A DNA stretch of 64,000 nucleotides, taken from positions 74,534,712 to 74,598,711 of the forward strand of contig NC_077224.1 of the NCBI RefSeq assembly GCF_024763615.1. Reading direction: 5' to 3'. This DNA comes from Phlebotomus papatasi (taxonomy: Eukaryota; Arthropoda; Insecta; Diptera; Psychodidae). Below, in pieces: positions 56,501 through 64,000 of this stretch (position 1 is its first letter; each line of letters begins with the position of its first letter). The position numbers and the translations under genes were made by a program. Below the pieces are notes generated by a model. It worked only from the letters and a program-made list of their open reading frames with translations, ran no database searches and had not been told where the DNA came from.

Positions 56501-58795
56501 ATAGAACTGGACTTAAAGATTTAAAAGGTCCTATCGAGGAGCTTTTAAATTAAAGGCGATTTATAGGCGTTTGACATTTTTAAGTCTGTAAAACTTTAGC
56601 GCAGAATTCGAAATTTACAGTCTTAAAGGTTTAAATCAATTTAACACTTTAAAATTCAAGATTTTTATCAGAGAATACGAATCGACCTCTAAAGGGAGAT
56701 TTAAAGATTTAAGACTTAATGATTTATCTCAGAATTGGGGGGGGGGGTGTTTAATTTTCAATTGGATATTTGAAGACATTTTATTTAAAGTAACTTGACG
56801 AACTTGACCAAATGATTGAAAAGTGCTTACAGAAAATGTGGTTTCCCGAGTACAATGAAAAGGCGTGGTTTTCATGTGTTTCCTGAATAATTGTAAGGGC
56901 TCCATATGGATTCCCTGAATAATAAATAATATATGGGATTCTTGGGATCCCTGAAAAATTCTGTGGGTTTGGCGAGTACCTTGGAAAATTGTAAGGGCTC
57001 TCAGTGGGTTTTCTGGATAATTCTACGAGTTACTTAAAAAGTTGCAAAGGTTTTCTCGAGTTCCCTGAGAAAGTGTATGGGTTTCTCTGGTTGCCTGAAA
57101 AATTCTAAGTGTTCCCCGGGTTGTTTGAATATCCTAAGAGATCCGTACGGGTTCCCTGAATAATTGTACGAATTCCTTGAAAAGTTGCAAAGGTTTCCCG
57201 GTTCCATGAAAAATTCCAAGTGTTCCCCGGATCCCCTGAAAAATTGTATCGTATGGGTTTGCCGGGTTCCTTGAAAAATTGTAAAGGCTCCGTTTGGGTT
57301 CCCTGAAAAATCCTTGGGCTCCCTGAAAAATCGTAAAAATTCTCTGGGTTCCCTGAAAAATTCTATGGGTTTCCCGGATTGTCTGAAAAAATCTTAGAGC
57401 TGCGTATGGGTTCTCTGAATATTTGTACGGATTCCTCGGGTTTCTTGAGGAATTGTAAGGGTTTCTTGTGGTCCCGTAAAAATCATAATGATTTCTCGGG
57501 TTCCCTGAAAAAACGTATGGATTCCCCGGATTGTCTGAAAAATCCTAAATGCTTCGTGTAGGTTCCCTGATTAATTTTACGATTTCCTTGGACTCCTGAA
57601 AAATCGTATGTGTTAGACGAGTTTCCTGAAAAATTGTATGGGTTTCCCGGATTACCTGAGGAATTTTATGGGCAGCCTGGATTTCCTGAAAAATAATAAG
57701 AGCTTGCTTAGGATTTCCTGAACAATTGTACGGATGTCTCGGGTTTCTTGAAGAATCGTAAAGATTCCTCTGATTCCCTTTAAAATCATACTGATTCCTC
57801 GATTTTCCTAAAAATTGTATGATACCTCGACTTGTCTGTGGGTTCACAAAATTGCCCGTAGTTCCTGAGTTCGCGGTAGATTTCCTTGTTAGATTGAAAA
57901 AGTTCGTTAATATGAGTTATCGGAGTTATGAGTTCCAAGTGGATATTTTGTACCGTTTTGCCTTTAGATCTCGTAACCAAGTAACGTACAAGAACCGTGT
58001 TTTTTTTTAAAATCATTTTCAGTTAAATTTAAATAATTAGTCTGTTGAAGCCAAATGAAAACATCTGAGTAGATATTAAAAATAGAACTATTAAATGTTA
58101 TTCATACTACGCATTTAAATTGGTTCCGGTAATTATTTTTTTCGTTCAAGATTACTTTAAAATAGATTTTCATTAAACAATCAGAATAAATTCTTGACTC
58201 ACGGGAAGTACTTGTCAGAATCAATTAAAATGCTGGAAAGTAGTGGCAGTTTCTTGCTTTGAATTTTTCCTGTAGAAGAACTATCCAATTCGGGTACAAT
58301 TTTTAATAGTTTTTCGTAGTATTCCTCACTACGAAAACTCTCTGACGTGACAAGAGTTTTGATCCCAACTTTCTTCATAACAAATTCCATCTCTGGAGGC
58401 TCATAAGCTGGATTTAGGGTGACGAGAATAAGTCCAGCTCTTGCAGCTGCAAATGCCACAACTGGCCACATTGCAACATTAGGAGCCCAAATTCCAATTC
58501 GATCTCCTCTGGTTAGACCAATGGCACTAAATCCAGCAGCCAAACGATCTGACTTTATTTTTAGCTTATCATATGTGAATCTCTTGTTCTCCTCAACACA
58601 CACATAAGCTTCGTGATCACCAAATTCACTCGCAACTCGGCTTAACTCCTGTCCAACAGTCCTGTACACTAGAGGCTGTTTTCCAGAATTGTGTATATAG
58701 CTCAAACCATTAGATTTTGCATGATACAATCGGATAAATTTAGAAATTTTTTGGATACTTGTAAAAAATTTTAAAGACCGTGCGATCACCTCCAT
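52962..58795 (-). CDS. ACSF2: Acyl-CoA synthetase, ACSF2-like, mitochondrial (three exons)
   Basis: ATP-dependent fatty-acid:CoA ligase of the ANL (adenylate-forming) superfamily; members make acyl-AMP and then acyl-CoA. Joining 58795-58203, 54184-53662 and 53597-52962 gives an uninterrupted 583-residue protein, close to the ~615 residues of vertebrate ACSF2 and colinear with it throughout. Junctions are exact: CC|GTGAGT..TAG|A rebuilds a proline codon (residue 198), and CAA|GTATGT..CAG|TCA is phase 0 (after residue 372). The N-terminus (residues 1-25: basic, hydroxylated, no acidic run after Glu2) looks like a mitochondrial presequence. Motifs: TSGTTGAPKA at 236-245 (ATP-binding loop), YGMTE at 375-379, GRLKE at 473-477, GGENIYP at 482-488 and the catalytic Lys566 in PKTLSGK. 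Oddities: TED (457-459) where the family has TGD, and PKA for PKG in the loop. The first intron is 4.0 kb and holds other elements. Confidence 0.93.
53662..54184 (-). CDS. ACSF2: ACSF2-like exon 2 (residues 198-372)
   Basis: Begins after AG at 54186-54185, with its first base completing Pro198; the joined PGTF matches the PGT at this point in vertebrate ACSF2. It carries the ATP-binding loop, QVPFFHIYGVVGTIMA and VIYGTPTMYVDL. It ends CAA|GTATGT. A longer frame extends to 54195, but those extra bases are intronic. Confidence 0.92.
54277..54811. mobile_element. Giant hairpin insertion with 14-bp target duplication
   Basis: AAAAATACGCTAGT occurs at 54277-54290 and again at 54798-54811. Between them, arms 54288-54501 and 54540-54753 are near-perfect inverted repeats (~212 bp, a few mismatches) around a ~38-nt loop, followed by 44 unpaired bases. 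Each arm contains CTGATGA..CCCGAAAC (right arm 54680-54709; left arm mirrored at 54361-54332), which has the conserved core words of a hammerhead ribozyme. A long, non-TA duplication indicates retro-insertion rather than cut-and-paste. Penelope-like elements have inverted terminal copies and hammerhead motifs, so this may be a derivative (inference). It lies in ACSF2 intron 1. Confidence 0.75.
55137..55142 (+). promoter_or_regulatory. Possible initiator for the intronic Myb/SANT gene
   Basis: TTCAGTTATC, an arthropod-type TCAGTT initiator, lies about 110 nt upstream of the ATG at 55252 in a locally GC-richer stretch (55060-55250). Position is approximate, and function is inferred from motif only. 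Confidence 0.3.
55252..55553 (+). CDS. 5' part of a Myb/SANT-like domain gene, nested in ACSF2 intron 1 (partial or pseudogene)
   Basis: Two exons join cleanly: 55252-55282 (ATG..AGTG|GTAAGT) and 55343 onward (TTCCAG|GA), a 60-bp intron of typical insect size. The protein reads MSNSGQLISSG, then a classical basic nuclear localisation signal (PKKRKK, residues 16-21), then a helix-rich stretch LFSQKECIVNFFF / YDPLWSNLMEKLNSMGPP (residues 26-69). The spacing of Trp56 and LNSMGPP is that of Myb/SANT-like DNA-binding domains found in insect nuclear proteins and in the second protein of Harbinger transposons. The frame stops at 55551-55553. A GT at 55544 could be a donor, but I found no following exon, and an 851-bp MITE begins 28 bp downstream. 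It is either truncated by that insertion or continues beyond what I can recognise. Confidence 0.5.
55581..56431. mobile_element. Stowaway-like TIR element, 851 bp
   Basis: Ends CACCCTCCGTTCCGAAATAA and, reading inward from the right, CTCCCTCCGTTCCGAAATAA, with 'gtcgtacgttt' continuing on both sides. TA flanks at 55579-55580 and 56432-56433. CTCCCTCCGTTCC is the signature of Stowaway-type Tc1/mariner MITEs. It contains a foldback fragment of the dispersed repeat and no transposase. Confidence 0.8.
55800..56048. repeat. Inverted pair of dispersed-repeat arms inside the Stowaway-like element
   Basis: 'catggtgagaga..cttagga..accccccataagttgaccc' (55800-55863) faces its mirror at 55984-56048 ('gggtcaacttatggggggt', 'aaggtcccaagtccctatct', 'ctcaccatt'). 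The arms are about 65 bp with a ~120-bp spacer. Arm text matches 4450-4560 and 62110-62160. Confidence 0.65.
56435..56840. other. Intron sequence, G-run
   Basis: AT-rich intron of ACSF2 with a run of nine G at about 56738-56746. No exon for the nested Myb/SANT gene was found here. Confidence 0.4.
56842..57835. repeat. Degenerate ~30-bp minisatellite in ACSF2 intron 1
   Basis: About 1 kb of imperfect units built on 'gggttccctgaaaaattgta' followed by 6-10 variable bases. Unit length varies between about 21 and 30 bp. The open minus-strand frames here (57847-57545, 57219-57034) are repeat by-products. Confidence 0.8.
57840..58200. other. Intron sequence next to exon 1
   Basis: No feature beyond the donor at 58202-58201. 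Confidence 0.5.
58203..58795 (-). CDS. ACSF2: ACSF2-like exon 1 (residues 1-198, part)
   Basis: Encodes the putative mitochondrial presequence and the start of the N-terminal domain. It includes GDRIGIWAPNVAMWPVVAFA and LNPAYEPPEMEFVMKKVG, both colinear with vertebrate ACSF2. The start ATG at 58795 has a good context (GAAAATGG) and is the first ATG after the putative initiator. The exon ends two bases into codon 198 at a consensus donor (CCC|GTGAGT). Confidence 0.92.
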
Positions 58796-58805
58796 TTTCG
58801 ATGGA

Positions 58806-58811
58806 AACTGA
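58806..58811 (-). promoter_or_regulatory. Possible initiator of the ACSF2-like gene
   Basis: On the minus strand GTTCAGTTTC places TCAGTT about 11-16 nt before the start codon, with a TATAG-like stretch further upstream. If used, the 5' UTR is very short. Inference from motif and position. Confidence 0.35.
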
Positions 58812-58829
58812 ACAGAGACTATACTTCCA

Positions 58830-59312
58830 AAAAATTCTCAGATGGCTTAAAATTTGTTTCAAACCTTTATTAAAATAGCTTTTGTTGTTCTTTTATCATC
58901 TTCTTCTTATCTTCATAGAATTGCTATAATAACCCATAAGACTTAATAAAATATTTATTCTGCTGTATTCATTTATAGCTTCTGCGATAGATGGAATATA
59001 TTCATAAAATTTTCTGAATAAGTTGATAAACATATTTATGACATATTTAATCTTTATGGTAACGAAAATGACCTATCGTAAATTAAATACATCGATAGTG
59101 TCGATTGTATGTACTAATTTATATCTCGGATTTAAAAATAGATAAAATGTATCGAGCATCTGAGGGTAAAGGGAGCTACTGTAATAGTGGAAAAATGATT
59201 TTTTTGTACTACTTCTGAATGTAGTATCCGACCCTTGATTTATGGGTAAATAAATATAAAAATTTCGATTCAATTTTGTCAAATATTAGTTATTTTTGAA
59301 AACTTCTGTATC
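58830..59312. other. Upstream region of the ACSF2-like gene
   Basis: AT-rich, with no recognised gene or repeat. It should contain the promoter if the initiator call is right. Confidence 0.4.
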
Positions 59313-60466
59313 TCCCAGCGAGCACCAAATGCTAAGCTTTTTCAAATCAGCTGAAAACATATATTTTTTCAGCTGAGCTCTGCTGACCTCGAAGTTACAC
59401 TAGCGATCGCAGTGGCAATTAGTCAAAGTTATTCTTTTTCCCCAATCGAGTGAGAGACTTTAATGCACTTGGTTTTTGTCTTTGCTGAGTTGAGTAGAAG
59501 CTAAGGTTAACCTTTTCCATTATTACAATTTTATGATTCTTACAATAACCACATTTGACATTAAAAAATAAAGCAAAAAATTTAAAATTCACAAAAATTT
59601 TTAAAAATTATATTTATAATATATTTTGAATAATATGTATTCTTAAACCTTTTCCGACCAATAAATTTAATTTTTTTTATCTAATTTTATCAAAAAATAT
59701 TGTGAATTCATTTATAAAAAAATATACTACACCTAAATTAAAATTGCATTGCCAAGAATTCTTGTCCGCTGTGATTTTAGAAAATTAATAACCCAAGAAA
59801 TTCTTGGGAATTCTCAAGATATTTTGATATTTAATGAATTCTAAATTCGAGAAATATTGAAAAAACTTCGGAACCTCATGGAAATACCAAGAAGATCAAG
59901 AACATATAGAATTTAGAGCCTATATCATTTTTATTTAATGGTATACACAGTCTACTCAAAATTATTTGAAATGATTTCCAACAAATTAGCATATTTTCCT
60001 GACTTTAAAGGTATTTAAAAACTCTCTTCTAAAAAATATAAATGCATATCATTTTAGTTTAAAAACTGAATCATCAAATTAAATAAATTTTTCATTTAAA
60101 AAAGAATACGTACAGTATTAAAAAAACGATAATTGTTGGTTTGTTATTTTACCACGATAATAAAAGTAGTTTTTTGCGTAAAAATGCGCTTTAGAAAATT
60201 TATAATCGAAAATTTATAAATAGAAAAGTGCAGCATATACATTATGCATATGCATCGTGCACGGATCATACATTTATTTCACTTGTAAAATATAAAACAT
60301 TTTATAACATAAAAAAATATATATTTTCCGCATTTGCCGCAACAAACAAAAACGCTTTTATGTAAATTTTTCAACTTAAATTGTGATCAAACAATTATAT
60401 TTTATTTTGTAGTATCCATAGAAATTTTTTTGTAGTATTTTTAAAAGGCATTATTGAACTCATTAA

Positions 60467-60714
60467 CTCTTTCCGGACCGCAGCATGTACTGTAAGCCAA
60501 TTTCACTTTTTTTTTTAAATCAAAAATATCTTTGCTCAGAAATTAATTGAGGTCCTACAAAAAAATATTTTACATTTAGACATCCTTATAGTTTGTAATC
60601 ATTCACAAGAATAAGATTTTTATCAGTTCTGAATAATTAAAAAAAAAACATTGTTTTCCACAAAGTATTCATATGCTGCTTTGTGTACTCAGAGTCCCAA
60701 AAGAGGCGAAAGAG
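60467..60714. mobile_element. TTAA-flanked MITE, 248 bp
   Basis: Begins CTCTTTCCGGACCGCAGCAT and ends AAAAGAGGCGAAAGAG, between TTAA at 60463-60466 and 60715-60718. It is piggyBac-type by duplication and nests in the 59314-61435 element. Confidence 0.75.
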
Positions 60715-60960
60715 TTAAGTGGGGCAGTCACAACTTTTAAATGGATTTTTTTTAAATGCATCTGCAACTTTATTGACCATAAAAAAGTTAAAAAAGTAGA
60801 AAAATCCTGTTTCAAGATCAATTACAATAGTTGTGACCGACTGTGAGCATAATACATCAATGGCTGTTCCAGGAAAGATGCCAATATTTAATTGCAAAAA
60901 TTGACGAAAATATGCTTTTTGCAAAAGAAAAAACATATTTTTCATAAATAATGAATAATT

Positions 60961-61296
60961 TTATAACCCCCGACTGAATATTTGCTCAGAAAAAATTTTT
61001 TTTTTCTCGGGAAAATAATGACGCAATTCACAAAAAAAAATGCAACATTTTTGGTCGGGAGTATGTTTAATACTCTTATTTGACCATTCTCTATAGGCAG
61101 CATACCGCAGCATAATTCCTATAATAATATAAGTAATAAAAATCGTGATTATAATATCCCCCAAGTCGATAAATAATTTCTGGGGAAATTCCAAGTCCAT
61201 TTTGACATTTTGAGAGAAAGAAAAAAATGAAAGAGAAAATCTTCTGCTAAATGCTTCCCGGCGCCATCTCTCGGCAGTGTTTAGTTCTGCCATCAT
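60961..61296 (-). CDS. Hypothetical small membrane protein ORF, 111 residues
   Basis: The frame runs from ATG 61296 to a stop near 60963. It has a basic N-terminal part (MMAELNTAERWRREAFSRRF) and a second ATG in good context (CAAAATGG, 61191, giving 76 residues as MDLEFPQKLFIDL). One strongly hydrophobic segment, IIITIFITYIIIGIML, is followed by a basic tail, so a single-pass membrane protein of the Nin/Cout type is predicted. I do not recognise a family. It lies just inside the right end of the putative 2.1-kb TIR element and could be chance, since AT-rich DNA readily yields I/F/Y stretches. Confidence 0.25.
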   Translation of the reverse strand: MMAELNTAERWRREAFSRRFSLSFFSFSQNVKMDLEFPQKLFIDLGDIIITIFITYIIIGIMLRYAAYREWSNKSIKHTPDQKCCIFFCELRHYFPEKKKIFSEQIFSRGL

Positions 61297-61439
61297 CCAC
61301 TGCGAGCGCTAAACAGTGCCATATTCATGTATTTGCTTAGCACTTTTTGTTCGAGAGCTGCTGATTGGCCAGCAGACTGATTCAGCAAAAAAATGCTGAA
61401 AATCCTATTTTATTCTGCTAACTGTGCTCGCTGGGCTGT

Positions 61440-62035
61440 ATTGTATACATAGTGTTTGCCATTGCACAAATTTAAAAGAACAACATACCTCTCATTAGAA
61501 TGAATAAGCACTTGTTTTTACAACTGCATCTAGAAAAAAAAAATGTATTTTCCTCTTAAATTGTAGTACCTGCAATCAAGAGATAATTCCCCTATTTAAA
61601 AAACAGTTACAGCATTTAACAGTTTTGAATTGCTTTACGCTACCTCTCCTTCTTCAAAGATGTCGCCGCTATATATTAAAATTCAGAGATGTATTGGGAG
61701 AATAAAATATTTTATTTTTAAATTCTCATTTTATGTTTTTAAATATACTTTTTATCTGGGTTCTTTTTCTCATAGAAATGTACGAAATTTAAAAATTAAT
61801 CATGAATTCAATTGAAGAAATGCAATATGCAATTATTACATTCAAATACACTGAAAACTTTTAAAAAGGAGTGGCAAAACATCCGAGGCTTTGCTAAGTG
61901 CTCAAACTCGTGACTTAGATGCTATCCCTTAAAATACTTTCACATCATTTACCGTTTACCGGTTCTCAACAGATTTAAACCGATTTGTCAATAACTCTAA
62001 AGATTCCACAAAACAATTTTAAGAGTAATAAAATT
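61440..62035. other. No feature seen
   Basis: AT-rich. The 61-codon frame at 61630-61815 is unremarkable. Confidence 0.4.
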
Positions 62036-62039
62036 GAAT

Positions 62040-62240
62040 TTAGGACAAAAATTACTTATCGGTTCTAGGATTAACATAATTGAATTTCAAATATAAATTA
62101 GTTAGTCGACTTATAGAGGGGTCTCCCTTAGGTCCCAAGTCGCTATCTATAACCGTTTGGCCTCTAGAGCTGGCGACAGCTGGCCAGACAGACGAACACA
62201 CAGCGTGACAGAGGGATCATTAAACTGCTCTCTCTGTAGA
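62040..62240 (+). repeat. Fragment of the dispersed repeat
   Basis: 'aggtcccaagtcgctatcta' then 'taaccgtttggcctctagagc' then 'ggccagacagacgaacacac': the same ordered blocks as the minus strand of 4430-4560. The 'cagacagacg' word is the likely seed of the minisatellite expanded at 43336. Confidence 0.55.
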
Positions 62241-62301
62241 GTTTGAACAGTAAAATTAATTTAATGGCTTATTGTAAACAAATATGAATTGAACATACAT
62301 A

Positions 62302-62513
62302 GGAGAAACTGGGGCACCACCAAACACGGGGTAGCACCAAAGACTACGATTTTTTAATCAGATATTCGAATTCAGAGGACAAGACTTAAAGTAATTTATA
62401 GGCATTATAGGGATGCTTGTCTACTGAAGAAATGGTCGAAATAGTCCAAGTAGTTTAGTAATGAAAATTAGCGTTTGGTGCTATCCCGTGTTTGGTGGTG
62501 CCCCAGTTTACCC
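62302..62513. mobile_element. TIR MITE, 212 bp
   Basis: Begins GGAGAAACTGGGGCACCACC and ends GGTGGTGCCCCAGTTTACCC, with TA at 62300-62301 and 62514-62515. The second part of the TIR (AAACACGGG / CCCGTGTTT) is perfect. Confidence 0.8.
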
Positions 62514-62519
62514 TATAAT

Positions 62520-63015
62520 AACTGCTATAACCAGCCAATTCATTATTATTATTGTATATTTTAGTTTTTCGTTGTAAATATATGAATATAGATATATTGC
62601 TGATTCTAAGTCACAAAAATTCTTAATTTTGCAATAAAGAAAGATTAAAGTATTAAGATAAATATTTACAGTTAAAATTCAATACATATTTGAAATTCGA
62701 ACTTAAGGATTAGTTATGTTTTATTTCTTCCAATATTTGGGCTCTTATTAGTGTTCTACATTTCAGTTTAAAGATTTAAATTTTATTTGACAGTCAAATT
62801 AATAAAATTAGTCTGCTTTATAAGGCTGATATTAAAATTTAACGCTTAAAAATTTATCTTAGGATTGGGAGGCAAAAAAAAGGAATTCAAATATTTCACA
62901 CCCTGACCTAAAGATTTTACTAGTAGATTTGAAAAACGATTAAGAACAGATTTTAAAATTCTCGAATTTAAAATAATACCTAATTTAGGGTAATACCTAC
63001 TAATACTAATTTACT
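62520..63015. other. No feature seen
   Basis: AT-rich, nothing recognised. Confidence 0.4.
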
Positions 63016-63019
63016 AATA

Positions 63020-63216
63020 GGGGGAGGTGGGGCTACATTGTTATACTTTTTTTCTCATATTTCTAATTGAAACTGGGTTTTTCCATGTTGTAATTTTGAT
63101 AGACAAAATAATTTTTAATCTAAATAAAATAATTGTAAGGACCAGCTTTATTTAGAAATAGACGAAAAGTCGTATAACAATCTAGCCCCACCGCTCAAAG
63201 TAGCCCCACCTCCCCC
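63020..63216. mobile_element. TIR MITE, 197 bp
   Basis: Begins GGGGGAGGTGGGGCTA and ends TAGCCCCACCTCCCCC, with TA at 63018-63019 and 63217-63218. A second 'tagccccacc' sits just inside the right end. Confidence 0.8.
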
Positions 63217-63228
63217 TACCTAATTAAT

Positions 63229-63500
63229 TTAGGGCAATTGTGCCAAATTTCGGCATAATTTAAAATAAGTACCAAAGTTCTAAATTTTAAATATTAATAT
63301 TTTTAATAAGATATTGAAAATTCTTGTTACTTTCTTTTCACGAGGGTTCTTTGAAAGCTTGGAAAATTGTTTATCATCTGTTCTTTTAATAAATCTATTT
63401 CTAACATATAGAAAAATGAATAAAAATATAGTCATTGCTTTGGATAACATTCCGGCCACTTTGAGTGAAATTTTGGCCACGTTATTTGCAGGTGCCTTGT
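63229..63500. mobile_element. Decayed relative of the 36455-36887 element
   Basis: 'gtgccaaatttcggcataat' at its left matches the end at 36866-36884 in reverse. 'atgaataaaaatatagtcat' followed by 'tgctttgg' matches 36676-36710 reversed. Frames of 66 and 80 codons here are by-products. Confidence 0.55.
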
Positions 63501-63705
63501 GTGAAGCAACAAATAGAAATTTTCAAAAAGAAACTAAAAGAATAAAAAATTTGTGAAGCACAATGTGTCAGAAATAGTAATCATAACCTCACACATGATC
63601 CAGTTCGGAAATTTCATTCAAAATTTAAAGAAAGATTACCTGTATGTTGTTAACTGATTATAAAAATCATTTTTACTCACTCATCACAGGAATGCTAGAC
63701 CACTA

Positions 63706-63940
63706 CACTGAGGAAAAACGGGGTTGCGATTGACTTGTTTTCCTCACAACTGTAACACTTTTTAGGTGTAAAAATATATTAACATTTTTTAATGTTAATT
63801 TTACACCTTTTTAAGGGTAAAATTAACATGAAAAAGGGTAACTTTAACCCCTAATATACCTAAAAAGCATAATATTTACACCGATTTCGGATCAATACTG
63901 CAGGGTAAAATAAACATTTCCGGAATGTTATGTTAACACA
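63706..63940 (+). mobile_element. CACTGAG MITE, right end decayed
   Basis: TA (63704-63705) then CACTGAGGAAAAACG, followed by the family interior up to 'ttccggaatgttatgttaac'. The terminal CTCAGTG is missing on the right. Confidence 0.7.
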
Positions 63941-64000
63941 ATTTTAATTATAATTATAACCTAAATTTAACGATATTTGTATCATTCCATGATAAAAGAA

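Larger units (their letters stand above)
59314..61435. mobile_element. Possible 2.1-kb TIR element
   Basis: CCCAGCGAGCAC at 59314-59325 is mirrored exactly by GTGCTCGCTGGG at 61424-61435. Just inside, both sides have CAGCTGA/CTGCTGA-rich stretches and a CTCGAA word. The TIRs are only 12 bp, no duplication was found, and no transposase is visible. Confidence 0.4.

Noticed and set aside
57034..58016. Minus-strand ORFs rich in F, Q, E and N next to ACSF2 exon 1
   Set aside because: They follow the 30-bp minisatellite or intron sequence, and the exon 1 donor at 58202 excludes them from the mRNA.
60961..61296. Known mitochondrial or calcium-pump micropeptide
   Set aside because: Only a generic transmembrane helix is visible, and no family motif could be matched.

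Overview
This is a eukaryotic, AT-rich and mostly non-coding window. Spliced genes with GT..AG introns, one of them 60 bp, and start-site-like TCAGTT motifs point to an insect. The transposon content (tRNA-derived SINEs, a Jockey-type ORF1 remnant, many TA- and TTAA-flanked MITEs) fits a nematoceran dipteran such as a sand fly or mosquito. The species assignment is inference; no species-specific marker was seen.

The one clear host gene is at the right, on the minus strand (58795 to 52962). It is a three-exon mitochondrial acyl-CoA synthetase of the ACSF2 family, predicted at 583 residues with exact splice junctions. Its 4.0-kb first intron holds four things: a near-perfect 212-bp-arm hairpin insertion with a 14-bp target duplication (54277-54811); on the opposite strand, the 5' part of a second gene with a nuclear localisation signal and a Myb/SANT-like domain (55252-55553); an 851-bp element with Stowaway-like ends (55581-56431); and a degenerate ~30-bp minisatellite (56842-57835).

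From 1 to about 52.9 kb I find no confident host gene. A possible signal-peptide first exon lies on the minus strand at 35314-35248, and a few small ORFs are listed with low confidence. This stretch is a layered graveyard of transposons. It holds many TA-flanked elements beginning GGGG (728-1712, 7712-8612, 11752-12660, 16971-17546, 17686-17905, 21597-21803, 30356-31338, 32611-32801, 51586-52651 and others), TTAA-flanked piggyBac-like MITEs (4924-5061, 5066-5577, 20692-20925, 36095-37311), TTA/TAA-flanked Harbinger-like foldbacks (8929-9335, 26154-26668) and a CACTGAG-ended MITE family. Several are nested, so insertion order can be read.

The 39.4-46.7 kb block is the densest. It contains a 1.8-kb modular repeat (39465-41277) with an inverted partial copy (43866-44400) and a direct fragment (46300-46660). 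A 9-bp minisatellite of ~58 units and a (GGCC)n tract appear to have expanded at the same internal position of two copies. A Jockey ORF1 zinc-knuckle fragment follows. A very young LTR retrotransposon straddles a 500-N assembly gap; its 5-bp target duplication and 376-bp LTR can be defined from sequence.

48.5-50.2 kb holds nested MITEs and a 71-bp tandem array. 51.6-52.65 kb is a decayed pogo-like transposon with recognisable DNA-binding-domain remnants. Right of ACSF2 (58.8-64 kb) there are further TIR elements and one hypothetical small membrane-protein ORF.
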